Assembly: GCA_022711695.1 (NCBI GenBank)
Contig: JAKLEJ010000033.1
Coordinates: 1 to 15,001, forward strand
Direction: 5' to 3'
Origin: Verrucomicrobiota bacterium
GTDB taxonomy: Bacteria > Verrucomicrobiota > Verrucomicrobiia > Limisphaerales > JACRJZ01
Length of the DNA: 15,001 nt
Each line of letters begins with the position of its first letter. Positions within the stretch are counted from its first letter, which is position 1. Below are positions 6,701-13,603 of the stretch, piece after piece. The notes beneath the pieces are model-generated. The model searched no databases. It worked only from the letters and a program-made list of their open reading frames with translations, and was not told where the DNA came from. Made by a program: the position numbers and the translations under genes.

Positions 6701-9700
6701 CAGCGACCGCACCTTGGGCGCCTACACTCTTCAATACACCCGGGTCGCCTCGCCGGGAACCGCCACCCTGTTCACCGGCAACGCCGACACCGGCTGGGCC
6801 ATGATCGGCGCCCTGAACTACCAGGCCGCGGGCACGGGCTTGTTTGCGTCGCCGTCCCGCCGGCACCGTTTTACCTTCACCCCCGTCCAGGCCACCGGAA
6901 TCCGGCTGCTGGTCCCGGGCGCGGGCATCGCCAACGGAACCTGCATCGACGAACTCGAAGTGAATCCGCCCGACACCAGCGGGGACATCGCCTTCGGCGC
7001 GGCGCTGTCGCTGGTCACCACGCTCGAGCCGGGCGCGCCTTACCGCGCCTCTGACGAGGAATGGGTCGAGCTTCACAATCCCTCGGCCCATCCGGTGGAC
7101 CTGACGGGCTGGCGGCTGGACGCCGGGGTCGATTTCCGGTTCACCAACGGGCCGGTGGTCCCGCCGGATGGCTTTGTGGTGGTGGCGCGTGACGCGGCGG
7201 CGCTGCGCCTGAAGTGGCCGGACCGGGCCGACCGCATCGTGGGCGATTTCTCGGGACGGCTCGCAGGCGGCGAACGATTCCTGCTCCGGGACGCCTCGGG
7301 CAATCCCGTGGACGAAACGCGCGTCTTCGAGGGCGGCTGGAGCGACGGCGGCGGCTCCAGCCTGGAATTGCGCGATCCCCGCGCGGACCGGCTGAACCGG
7401 GATGCCTGGGCGGACAGCGACGAAGGCGCCAAGGCCGTCTGGCAGAAAGTGACCTACCGCATGGTGGCGGGGCAGAGCTATGGCCCCACCCGGTGGAACG
7501 AGTTCCGCATCGGCTTGCTCGACGAGGGCGTGGCGCTTCTCGATGACGTCAGCGTGGTGCGCGACCCCGACGGCGCGCGGGAGGAACTCATCCAAAACGG
7601 CGACTTCGAAACTGCCACAGGCAACACGCACTGGCGGTTTCTTGGCCACCACCGCGGCCAGTTCGCGCCCGATCCCGAAAACCCGGCCGACCAGGTCCTC
7701 TGGCTCTCCGCCGACGATCGCGCGGTGATGAACCACAACCACGTCGAGACCACCTTCGTCAACAACGCCCCGATCGTGGACGGCCAACTTTACGAGGTGA
7801 GCTTTCGGGCGCGATGGGTGGCGGGCTCGCCGCAAATCAACACGCGCGCCTACTTCAGCAAGCTGGCCCGGACCACTCTCCTGACCCTGCCGGAACGTCT
7901 GGGCACGCCCGGCGCCCCGAACTCGCGGCGCGCGGCCAACTCGGGCCCCGACCTCTCGGCCCTCCAGCATGCGCCGGTCCTTCCCACGCCCGGCCAGCCC
8001 GTGACCGTCTCGGTCGCCGCCAGCGACGCTGACGGCGTCGCCTCGGCCACGGTGAGTTACCGGGTCAACCCCCAGCCCGCTTTCGCCAGCCTGCCGATGA
8101 CGCTGCAATCCAATGGCGCGTGGACGGCGATCCTCCCCGGCCAGGCAGCCGGCGCGGTGGTGCAGTTCTATGTCACGGTTCAGGATGCCCTCGGGGCCGC
8201 CGCCTCGGCCCCGGCCAGGGGGCCGGATTCCCGCGCGCTCTTCCAGGTGGCCGACTCGCAGGGAACCGCCCTCCCTGCTCATGAACTCCGGCTGATCATG
8301 CTCGACGCCGACCGCGATTCTCTGTTCCAACCCACCAACGTGATGAGCAACGCGCGGCTCGGCGCCACCCTGGTGTACGACCGCGCCGAGGTCTTCTATG
8401 ACGCGGGCGCGCGGCTGCAGGGCACCGCCGCCAGCCGCATCCGCGACGGCGACAACTACGTTTGCTACGACATCGATTTTCCGCCCGACCGCCTGTTCCG
8501 CGGCGCGCAAAACAACATCGGCATCGACCGCTCGGGGCGCGCGCCTGCCGTCCGCGGCCATGACGAGATGTACGTCTTCCAGATGTTTCACCGCGCCGGC
8601 ATCCCCGTTCCCTACCACGACCTGTGCTATTTCATCTCGCCCAGGACGGCGCACACCGGCACGGCCATCCTGCAACTGGCCGGCTACGGCAAGGGGTTCC
8701 TCGATGAGCAATACGGCAAGGCCGCGTCGGTCTTCAACATGGACGTCACCTACGAGCCGGACACCACCGTCACGCCAGCGGACCCGGAATCTCCAAAGCT
8801 CCCGGTGCCGCACCAGGCGCACCTGGGCACGGACTTCACCGACCTGGGCGACCCGGAGCAGTATCGTCCGCCGTTCGACATCCGCTCGGGCAACCGCCGC
8901 GACGACTACGCGGGCCTGATTCGCCTCTGCGAAGTCATGGCGCTGCCCCAGCCCGAGTTCGAGGCGCAAATTGGCGGCGTGCTCGATGTCGAGGAGGCCT
9001 TGCGCATGGCGGCCCTCGAAATCCTCTGCGGCATCAACGACACTTACATCAACTCCGGCCCGGGCTGGCCGCACAACCTCCGGCTGGTCACCTTCCCGGA
9101 CGGCGATCCGGCTCAACTGCTGGCGTGGGACATGGATTTCACCTTCAGCATGAGCGCGACCAGCTCCGTCTTTCTCTATTCGGGCATTAACCTGGCCAAG
9201 CTGCTCGACTCTCCGGCTGCCCGGCGCTGTTACCTCCAGCATCTCCACGACCTCTGCCAGACCGCCTTCAGCACGGACTATCTCGACCCGTGGCTCGCGC
9301 ATTACGGCGCCGTGGTCGGCCAGAACTTCAGCGCCGCCTCCAGCTATATCGCCGCCCGGCGCGCCCACGCTCTCTCCCAGTTGCCGCCGCCGACCCCCTT
9401 CGCCATCACCTCGAATGGCGGAGCGGATTTCGCTTCGGAGACGAACCACATCGCGCTCTCGGGAGTCGGCTGGCTGGATGTGGCCGGACTGGAGGTGAAT
9501 GGGGCCGCTTGCGCGGTGACCTGGACCACGCTCACCAACTGGACGCTTTCGGTTGCCCTCGGCGCGGGGGCCAACGCGCTCGCCGTCCAGGCAGTGGACA
9601 CGGCCGGCCAGCGCCCGCCCCACCTCGCCGACGCCCTCATCGTCACGAACACCGGGCCGCCCGCCCTCCTGCCCGTGGTGTTCAATGAATGGATGGCGGA

Positions 9701-10361
9701 TAACGCCCCGCCCGGCGGCCTCGCCGACCCCGCCGACGGCCTGTCTCAGGACTGGTTCGAGTTGTTCAACCCGAACACCAATGCCGTGGATCTGGGAGGC
9801 TTTTACCTGACCGACGACCTCGCGCTGCCAACCAAGTTCCTCATCCCATCCAACACGGTCATCGCGGCGGGCGGTTTTCTGCTCGTGTGGGCGGACGAAG
9901 AGTGCTTTCAGAACTCGGCCCCCGGCGGCGACCTGCATGTGAACTTTAAGCTGAGCGCCGGGGGCGAAACCCTCGGCCTGTTCGCTCCCGACGGGGCCTG
10001 CGCTCGACACACCGTCAGCTTCCCGGCCCAGCACCGCAACGTCAGTCAGGGCCTGTTCCCGGACGGAGCGGTCGGCGCGACCTTCCTCATGACCAACTGG
10101 ACGCCCCGGAGCGCCAACCGGCTCGATGCGCCTCCGCCGCCAGGCCTCGAGGGCGTCCTCCTCGGGCCCGACGGGACGCTCTCGTTTCGCTTCGCCGCCA
10201 TGTCGGACCGCCTTTACGAGGTTCAGCTCACTGAAACGCTGGACGCGCCGGACTGGATCCCGCTGGCCACGCTCCGGGCGGTTGGGGGCACGCTCACCGC
10301 AGCGGACGCCGGCGCCGCCCAAGCCGGCCAACGTTTCTACCGGGTGGTGCTGCTCCCGTAG
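3777..10361 (+). CDS. Giant exported mosaic protein with lamin-tail, jelly-roll, discoidin-like and CotH-kinase-like domains
   Basis: The product is 2,194 aa. A hydrophobic export signal ends at LAAC (C41), which reads either as a lipobox or as a normal signal-peptide end. Domains by approximate residue: lamin-tail 1 (45-199); jelly-roll 1 (214-358); discoidin-like 1 (365-560); lamin-tail 2 (583-699); first strand of lamin-tail 3 (703-718); jelly-roll 2 (727-880) and discoidin-like 2 (902-1072), both inserted in it; rest of lamin-tail 3 (1087-1215); carbohydrate-binding-like (1222-1358, LIQNGDFE); Ig-like (1390-1494); CotH-kinase-like (1502-1869, with D1755, N1767 and W1784-D-M-D1787-F); Ig-like (1873-1955); lamin-tail 4 (1963-2109); C-terminal 'FYRV' domain (2122-2194). 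CotH proteins are atypical kinases of secreted substrates. Start codon: the ATG at 3777 overlaps the SDR remnant stop; a GTG at 3783 has AAGGA six bases before it, and an ATG at 3810 is also possible. The biological role is unknown; cell-surface display is likely. Confidence 0.9.
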   Translation: MIVPPKPDTLVMLRRRCPPSVFSRGPQGAVLGFCLFALAACADTVVVFNELMYHPATREPLLEWVELHNQNAVDVDLGGWRLSDGIDYVFPRGTVIRGGGYLAIAIDPASLSEQAGISNVFGPFSGRLSNGGESVKLRDNNNRVMDEISYEADGVWPPGADGSGVSLAKTQPNLASRPPENWTVSRQGGGTPGAANFPVGPAAPPLTGATRDLVPLAASWRFNDAGADLGTGWRQPAYDDSAWPSGLALFFADDAPLPGPLNTPLTPGRNTYYFRAAFPFEGDPGNVLLKLRAVVDDGAAIYLNGAEIARVNMPTGEIQYATMALAAVANASFAGPVAIASSNLLAGWNWLAVELHQTTVVTNAGLRVSRASSYTAAWDGDDGDFFSDASPALAPTNAALAALGAEVFLSSNTNLASRLNDGLYGGGAAWSPATNDSSPYVVLRFNQRLPISSIAWSRDNGDASEPACGGACTDRALGNYTLQYTLATNPAAITLTSGNPSNGWTTIATLQYLSAQPGFSPHLRHRFDFAATNGAPLLATGVRLRLTPSNSLDEIEINPPPAARFDAAFGLELTSTDILPPAPRLAFNEVSAASSNAFWIEVINRGESSIDLAGVEIRRGPARFAFPAQSLAPGGMISLTQAQLGFGALEGEKLFLMTPGGFILLDAVAARTASRGRFPDGFGDWMYPSRSTPGEPNVVETRHDIVINEMMYHAPPIDPLPPVTTNLAVLPVTGAWRYDDSGTDLGAAWRAPDYDDHAWPVGAGLFHFNTGAMPAPSGTTLAGGRATCYFRTAFPFSGTTSNVTLELLPVFDDGAVLYLNGVEIHRRNMPAGPVAYSTSALSPVADAGYGKTIVVPGTCLAQGSNVLAVEVHQFTAATAISGIVLNGGGLALAEEGPLGGAPPMNLARQTGSAPFVIDSLAGYPIHNFTGLTDGVYGNANSWIGNSGSPAYAGVRFGGLFTVGGIAFGRDNTGTYSDRTLGAYTLQYTRVASPGTATLFTGNADTGWAMIGALNYQAAGTGLFASPSRRHRFTFTPVQATGIRLLVPGAGIANGTCIDELEVNPPDTSGDIAFGAALSLVTTLEPGAPYRASDEEWVELHNPSAHPVDLTGWRLDAGVDFRFTNGPVVPPDGFVVVARDAAALRLKWPDRADRIVGDFSGRLAGGERFLLRDASGNPVDETRVFEGGWSDGGGSSLELRDPRADRLNRDAWADSDEGAKAVWQKVTYRMVAGQSYGPTRWNEFRIGLLDEGVALLDDVSVVRDPDGAREELIQNGDFETATGNTHWRFLGHHRGQFAPDPENPADQVLWLSADDRAVMNHNHVETTFVNNAPIVDGQLYEVSFRARWVAGSPQINTRAYFSKLARTTLLTLPERLGTPGAPNSRRAANSGPDLSALQHAPVLPTPGQPVTVSVAASDADGVASATVSYRVNPQPAFASLPMTLQSNGAWTAILPGQAAGAVVQFYVTVQDALGAAASAPARGPDSRALFQVADSQGTALPAHELRLIMLDADRDSLFQPTNVMSNARLGATLVYDRAEVFYDAGARLQGTAASRIRDGDNYVCYDIDFPPDRLFRGAQNNIGIDRSGRAPAVRGHDEMYVFQMFHRAGIPVPYHDLCYFISPRTAHTGTAILQLAGYGKGFLDEQYGKAASVFNMDVTYEPDTTVTPADPESPKLPVPHQAHLGTDFTDLGDPEQYRPPFDIRSGNRRDDYAGLIRLCEVMALPQPEFEAQIGGVLDVEEALRMAALEILCGINDTYINSGPGWPHNLRLVTFPDGDPAQLLAWDMDFTFSMSATSSVFLYSGINLAKLLDSPAARRCYLQHLHDLCQTAFSTDYLDPWLAHYGAVVGQNFSAASSYIAARRAHALSQLPPPTPFAITSNGGADFASETNHIALSGVGWLDVAGLEVNGAACAVTWTTLTNWTLSVALGAGANALAVQAVDTAGQRPPHLADALIVTNTGPPALLPVVFNEWMADNAPPGGLADPADGLSQDWFELFNPNTNAVDLGGFYLTDDLALPTKFLIPSNTVIAAGGFLLVWADEECFQNSAPGGDLHVNFKLSAGGETLGLFAPDGACARHTVSFPAQHRNVSQGLFPDGAVGATFLMTNWTPRSANRLDAPPPPGLEGVLLGPDGTLSFRFAAMSDRLYEVQLTETLDAPDWIPLATLRAVGGTLTAADAGAAQAGQRFYRVVLLP
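4415..5457 (+). repeat. Internal module copy 1 (jelly-roll plus discoidin-like) of the giant gene
   Basis: This segment encodes SWRFNDAGADLGTGWRQPAY through IYLNGAEIARVNMPTG and VELHQT, then a discoidin-like domain ending LDEIEINPP. It is paralogous to the segment at 5955-6987 in the same order and orientation. The similarity is clear at protein level and only partial at DNA level, so the duplication is old. Confidence 0.75.
5955..6987 (+). repeat. Internal module copy 2 (jelly-roll plus discoidin-like) inserted in a lamin-tail domain
   Basis: This segment encodes AWRYDDSGTDLGAAWRAPDY through LYLNGVEIHRRNMPAG and VEVHQF, then a discoidin-like domain ending CIDELEVNPP. The lamin-tail first strand VINEMMYHAPP lies just before it, and the continuation EEWVELHNPSAHPVDLTGWR lies just after it. 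Confidence 0.75.
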
Positions 10362-10378
10362 AAGCCTTCACCGCGCAT

Positions 10379-10437
10379 GACGCAGATGACGCGGATACGA
10401 AAGAAGATCCATCCGTGAAATCCGCGCCATCCGCGGT
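10379..10437. repeat. Imperfect inverted repeat in front of the GxxExxY remnant
   Basis: The arms 10379-10396 and 10420-10437 pair at 14 of 18 positions, around the core (A/G)ATGACGCGGAT / ATCCGCGCCAT. The loop is about 23 bases. From memory, ACGCAGATGACGCGGAT-type palindromes are dispersed in verrucomicrobial and related genomes, often next to GxxExxY or four-helix-bundle protein genes. It has no T-run, so it is not a terminator. Confidence 0.55.
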
Positions 10438-10603
10438 CAATCTATATGCTCCAAGAAATCACGAGGGACATCATCGGCGCGGCGATGGCGGTGTCGAACG
10501 AACTCGAGCCGGGGCTGGACGAGAAGCTCTGCGAGAACGCGTTGGAGCAGCTCGGCAAACAGAAGGGCGGGCCGGGCGACCCGCGTGCCGCGCGGATTCA
10601 CGG
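10413..10603. repeat. Outer inverted repeat bracketing the GxxExxY remnant
   Basis: CCGTGAAATCCGCGC (10413-10427) is the reverse complement of GCGCGGATTCACGG (10590-10603) apart from one missing base. The two arms enclose the start and homologous part of the decayed GxxExxY frame. The arrangement looks like the ends of a miniature mobile element or of a repeat unit that carried that gene. Confidence 0.5.
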
Positions 10604-10670
10604 GCAACATCTTATGTTGCTTTTCAGGCGCGGTTTTGTTAACCCCTTTTTCGCAACGACCCACGTCTGA
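10446..10670 (+). pseudogene. Decayed GxxExxY-family (PDDEXK_3-like) gene fragment
   Basis: The frame opens LQEITRDIIGAAMAVSNEL, then EPGLDEKLCENAL. This matches the first 33 or so residues of GxxExxY proteins (typically 'EEIT..IIGAAIEVHK.LGPGLLESAYE.AL'). The signature is G23-x-x-E26-x-x-C29, with Cys in place of the Tyr. From residue 34 the similarity ends, and the rest (GKQKGGPGDPRAARI...) is unrelated. Intact family members are about 120-135 aa and carry a nuclease-like core that is absent here. The end of the frame runs through an inverted-repeat arm and a terminator hairpin, so the tail is not natural coding sequence. It is probably an internal deletion remnant, and I do not expect a functional product. 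Confidence 0.6.
10604..10624 (+). terminator. Rho-independent terminator-like hairpin before the TRAP operon
   Basis: GCAACAT (10604-10610), loop CTT, then ATGTTGC (10614-10620) form a perfect 7-bp stem followed at once by TTTT (10621-10624). It would end rightward transcripts from the giant gene and insulate the TRAP operon, which starts 110 bases further on. Confidence 0.55.
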
Positions 10671-10733
10671 TCATCTGGCAGGTCAGGCCGGTTGGTGCTG
10701 CGACCGATAACCATCAATCAAAGACAAGCGATT
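10625..10733. other. Upstream region of the TRAP operon
   Basis: This 109-base region must hold the TRAP operon promoter if the hairpin before it terminates transcription. I found no convincing -35/-10 pair and no copy of the GTATATAC operator. The ribosome binding site in front of the ATG at 10734 is weak (AAGACAAG). Confidence 0.35.
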
Positions 10734-11768
10734 ATGACACTCAAGACCTGGATCCGCATCGCGGGGATGCTGCTGCTGACGCTGGCTGGGGCCGCCGTCT
10801 TGAACGGCTGCAAGCAGGAGGGGCCCGCTCAGAACTTCGAACTGAGCTACAGCATCTTTTTCCCGCCCACCCACGTCCAGTGCATCGCCGCCACCAACTG
10901 GGCGCAGGACATCGAGAAACGCACGGGTGGCCGTATCAAGATCAAGGTCTACCCGGCGGGCTCGCTGACCAAGGCCGACCAGTGCTTCGAGGGCGTCGTC
11001 AACGGCATCTCGGATATCGGCATGAGCTGTTTTGCCTACACCCCGGGGCGCTTTCCCCTGCTCGAGGGGTTGGACCTGCCCGTGGGGTATCCCAACGGGG
11101 CGGTGGCGACTCGCATCGCCAATGACATGGTCAGGAAGTACAAACCCCAGGAGCTGGGTGGCGTCGAGGTGCTTTACGTTCATGCGCACGGCCCTGGCAT
11201 CCTGGCTTCGAAGAAGCCCGTGAAGTCCCTGGAAGACCTCAAGGGCCTCAAGGTGCGCGCCACCGGGCTCTCGAAGTCCATTGCCGACAAACTGGGCGCC
11301 ACCCCGGTGGCCATGCCCCAGCCGGAGACTTACGAGGCTCTCTCCAAGGGCGTGGTCGAGGCCACCCTCTGCCCGATCGAGACGCTCAAAGGCTGGAAGC
11401 AGGGCGAGGCCATCCAATACGTGGTGGACTCCACCGCCATCGGCTACACCACCGCCATGTTTGTGGTCATGAACAAGGATAAGTGGGCCAAGCTTCCGGC
11501 CGACCTGCGGAAGATTGTCGCCGAAGTCAGCCAGGAGTACGTGGCCAAACACGGCGCCGCCTGGGATGAAGCCGACAAGGCCGGCCGCGAGTTCGTCACC
11601 CAGCTCAAGCGCGAGTTCATCGCTCTCCCCGAGGCCGAGCAGCAGAAGTGGAAGGCGGCGGTCAAGCCGGTGCTGGACGCCTATGTCAAGCAGGCCAAGG
11701 ACAAGAACCTTCCTGGAGACGCCTTGCTGGCGGACATCCAGGCGGCCATAGCGCAGGCGGGGAAATGA
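10734..11768 (+). CDS. dctP: TRAP transporter substrate-binding protein (DctP family), lipoprotein
   Basis: The 344-aa protein is the extracytoplasmic solute receptor of a tripartite ATP-independent periplasmic transporter. The signal sequence IRIAGMLLLTLAGAAVLNGC ends in a lipobox (LNGC, C27), so it is probably a membrane-anchored lipoprotein. Family landmarks are GGRIKIKVYPAGSLTKADQC, then LEDLKGLKVRATG with the conserved ligand-clamping R175, and LGATPVAMPQPETYEALSKG. That arginine normally forms a salt bridge with the substrate's carboxylate, which suggests a carboxylate ligand. The ATG at 10734 is preferred to an upstream TTG because it opens directly into the signal peptide. Its TGA overlaps the dctQ ATG (ATGA, 11765-11768). 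The exact substrate cannot be read from the sequence. Confidence 0.95.
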   Translation: MTLKTWIRIAGMLLLTLAGAAVLNGCKQEGPAQNFELSYSIFFPPTHVQCIAATNWAQDIEKRTGGRIKIKVYPAGSLTKADQCFEGVVNGISDIGMSCFAYTPGRFPLLEGLDLPVGYPNGAVATRIANDMVRKYKPQELGGVEVLYVHAHGPGILASKKPVKSLEDLKGLKVRATGLSKSIADKLGATPVAMPQPETYEALSKGVVEATLCPIETLKGWKQGEAIQYVVDSTAIGYTTAMFVVMNKDKWAKLPADLRKIVAEVSQEYVAKHGAAWDEADKAGREFVTQLKREFIALPEAEQQKWKAAVKPVLDAYVKQAKDKNLPGDALLADIQAAIAQAGK

Positions 11769-12292
11769 GCCCCGCGCCTTCCGCACGCGGCGGTTTTTGG
11801 GGCTGGGTGGACTGCTACCACCGGGGCCTCCAGGCCGTGGTCCGGTTACTCGGTTTCGTGGCCGGGGCGGGCCTGGTTGTCATGATGCTGGTCACCACGG
11901 CCGACGTGGTCCTGCGCATCTTCCGGCTCTCGCTTAAAGGCGCCTTTGACATTGTCTGCATCGCCGCGGCGCTGACCATCGCCGCGGCGCTCCCCTACAC
12001 CACGGCCATCAAGGGGCATGTGGCCATCGAGTACTTCTTTCAGAAGCTGGGCCGGCGCGGCCGGATCGTGGGCGACAGCCTGATGCGGCTGGCGGTCCTG
12101 GTGCTCTTCAGCCTGCTGGCCTGGCAGAGCGTCCGCTACGGCAACTCGCTCCTGGCCAGCGGCACCGCCAGCATGACCATCCGCCTGCCCATCTTCTGGG
12201 TGCCTTACGTGCTGGCGGCGTCGTGCGGGCTGGTGGTGTTGATCAAGATCTACCACCTTTTGCACCCGGGAAAGGCGCTGCTCCAGCCATGA
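11765..12292 (+). CDS. dctQ: TRAP transporter small membrane subunit (DctQ family)
   Basis: The 175-aa protein has the expected size and four hydrophobic segments, at about residues 27-48, 62-80, 106-124 and 143-163. The first segment runs into the typical TTADVVLRIF motif. The middle part carries GAFDIVCIAAALTIAAALPY followed by GHVAIEYF, as in DctQ subunits. It bridges the binding protein to the large DctM channel in the inner membrane. GGCGGGG lies upstream of the ATG at 11765, which overlaps the dctP stop by four bases. Its own TGA overlaps the dctM ATG in the same way. The tight coupling points to stoichiometric synthesis. Confidence 0.93.
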   Translation: MSPAPSARGGFWGWVDCYHRGLQAVVRLLGFVAGAGLVVMMLVTTADVVLRIFRLSLKGAFDIVCIAAALTIAAALPYTTAIKGHVAIEYFFQKLGRRGRIVGDSLMRLAVLVLFSLLAWQSVRYGNSLLASGTASMTIRLPIFWVPYVLAASCGLVVLIKIYHLLHPGKALLQP

Positions 12293-13590
12293 CTCCCTTC
12301 CAGGTGGGGCTTCTCGGCTTCGTCCTGCTGCTGGTCCTGCTGGCCAGCAGCATGCCGGTGGGCTTTGTCATGGCTGCGGTGGGGTTGGTGGGCTTTGCCA
12401 TCCTGACCACGCCCTCGGCGGCCCTGAGCATGGCCACCATCGATCTCTACACCACGTTTTCGGACTACAACCTCACCACCATCCCGCTCTTTGTGCTGAT
12501 GGGCCAGGTGGCCTTTCACACCGGCATCAGCCGCGGGCTCTTCCAGGCCGCCTATTGCTGGATCGGGCGGCTGCCCGGCGGGCTGGCCATGTCCACCGTG
12601 GGCGCCTGCACCGCCTTCGGGGCCATTTGCGGCTCCGGGCCGGCCACCTCCGCCACCATGGCCTCGGTGGCGCTGCCCGAGATGCGCCGTTACAAATACG
12701 ACATGTCGCTGGCCACCGGCTGCGTGGCCGCCGGGGGCGGCATCGGCATGCTCATCCCGCCCAGCATCGTCTTCATCGTTTATGCCATCCTCACCGAGCT
12801 GTCCATCGGCAAGCTCTTCATTGCCGGCGTCGTGCCGGGGTTGATGATCGCGGCGATGTTCTGCGCGGTCATTTACTTCGAGTGCGCGCGCAAGCCGCAC
12901 CTGGGGCCGCCCGGGCCGGCCACCACCTGGGGCGAGAAGTTCGCCTCGCTCAAGGGTGTGTGGGAGACGCTGCTCCTCTTTGCCCTGGTCATGGGCGGCA
13001 TGTTTGCCGGCTTCTACACGGCCACGGAGGCGGCGGCCATCGGGGCCTTCGGGACCATCGTCATCGGCGCGCTCAAGCGCGAGCTGACCTGGAAGAAGCT
13101 GCTTCAGTGCCTGAACGAGACGGTGCGCACCTCCTGCATGGTCATGACCATTGTGGCCGGGGCCATCATTTTCGGGCATTTCCTGGCCCGCACCCAGGTG
13201 CCGGCGGAACTGGCCTCCTGGCTGGCCGGCCTGCCCCTGCCGGGCTGGGTCATCATCGGGATGATCATCGTTTTCTACCTGATCGGCGGCTGCTTCCTGG
13301 ACGCGCTGGCCCTGGACATTCTGACCATTCCGATCTTCTACCCGGTGATTGTGGCGCTGAACTACGACCTGATCTGGTTCGGGGTGATGATCGTGGTGGT
13401 GACGATGATGGGGGTGATCACGCCGCCGGTGGGCGTGTGCGTGTACGTGGTGAGCGGCATGGCCCGGGACGTGCCCCTGGAGCAGGTCTTCAAGGGGAGC
13501 ATGCCCTTCCTCTACGCCTTGATCGCCGCGGCCATCCTCCTGACGGCTTTTCCCAGGATCGCCACGTTCCTGCCTGAGCTCATCAAATGA
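12289..13590 (+). CDS. dctM: TRAP transporter large permease subunit (DctM family)
   Basis: The 433-aa, very hydrophobic protein has the length and about 12 membrane segments expected of the sodium-coupled DctM permease. Hallmark motifs are GSGPATSATMASVALPEMRR near residue 115, GGGIGMLIPPSIVFIVYAIL near residue 149, TEAAAIGAFG near residue 246, and CFLDALALDILTIPIFYPVI with MGVITPPVGVCVYVVSGMAR in the C-terminal half. The paired Pro-Pro hairpin regions (LIPPS, ITPPVG) correspond to the substrate and sodium sites in the family. The ATG at 12289 overlaps the dctQ stop. The UspA gene follows 13 bases after the stop. No truncation or missing motif is visible. Confidence 0.96.
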   Translation: MTPFQVGLLGFVLLLVLLASSMPVGFVMAAVGLVGFAILTTPSAALSMATIDLYTTFSDYNLTTIPLFVLMGQVAFHTGISRGLFQAAYCWIGRLPGGLAMSTVGACTAFGAICGSGPATSATMASVALPEMRRYKYDMSLATGCVAAGGGIGMLIPPSIVFIVYAILTELSIGKLFIAGVVPGLMIAAMFCAVIYFECARKPHLGPPGPATTWGEKFASLKGVWETLLLFALVMGGMFAGFYTATEAAAIGAFGTIVIGALKRELTWKKLLQCLNETVRTSCMVMTIVAGAIIFGHFLARTQVPAELASWLAGLPLPGWVIIGMIIVFYLIGGCFLDALALDILTIPIFYPVIVALNYDLIWFGVMIVVVTMMGVITPPVGVCVYVVSGMARDVPLEQVFKGSMPFLYALIAAAILLTAFPRIATFLPELIK

Positions 13591-13592
13591 AT

Positions 13593-13597
13593 GGAGG
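13593..13597 (+). promoter_or_regulatory. Strong ribosome binding site of the UspA gene
   Basis: GGAGG lies six bases before the ATG at 13604 and only two bases after the dctM stop. It fixes the UspA start and indicates co-expression with the transporter. Confidence 0.75.
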
Positions 13598-13603
13598 CGC
13601 CCC

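Noticed and set aside
6291..10331. A 1,346-codon open frame on the minus strand, antisense to the giant gene
   Set aside because: It has the same cause: no signal peptide, motifs or ribosome binding site, while the plus strand shows a continuous series of known domains.
10692..10733. TTG start at 10692 for the TRAP binding protein
   Set aside because: It adds 14 polar residues before a signal peptide that already has its own ATG and positively charged N-region at 10734.
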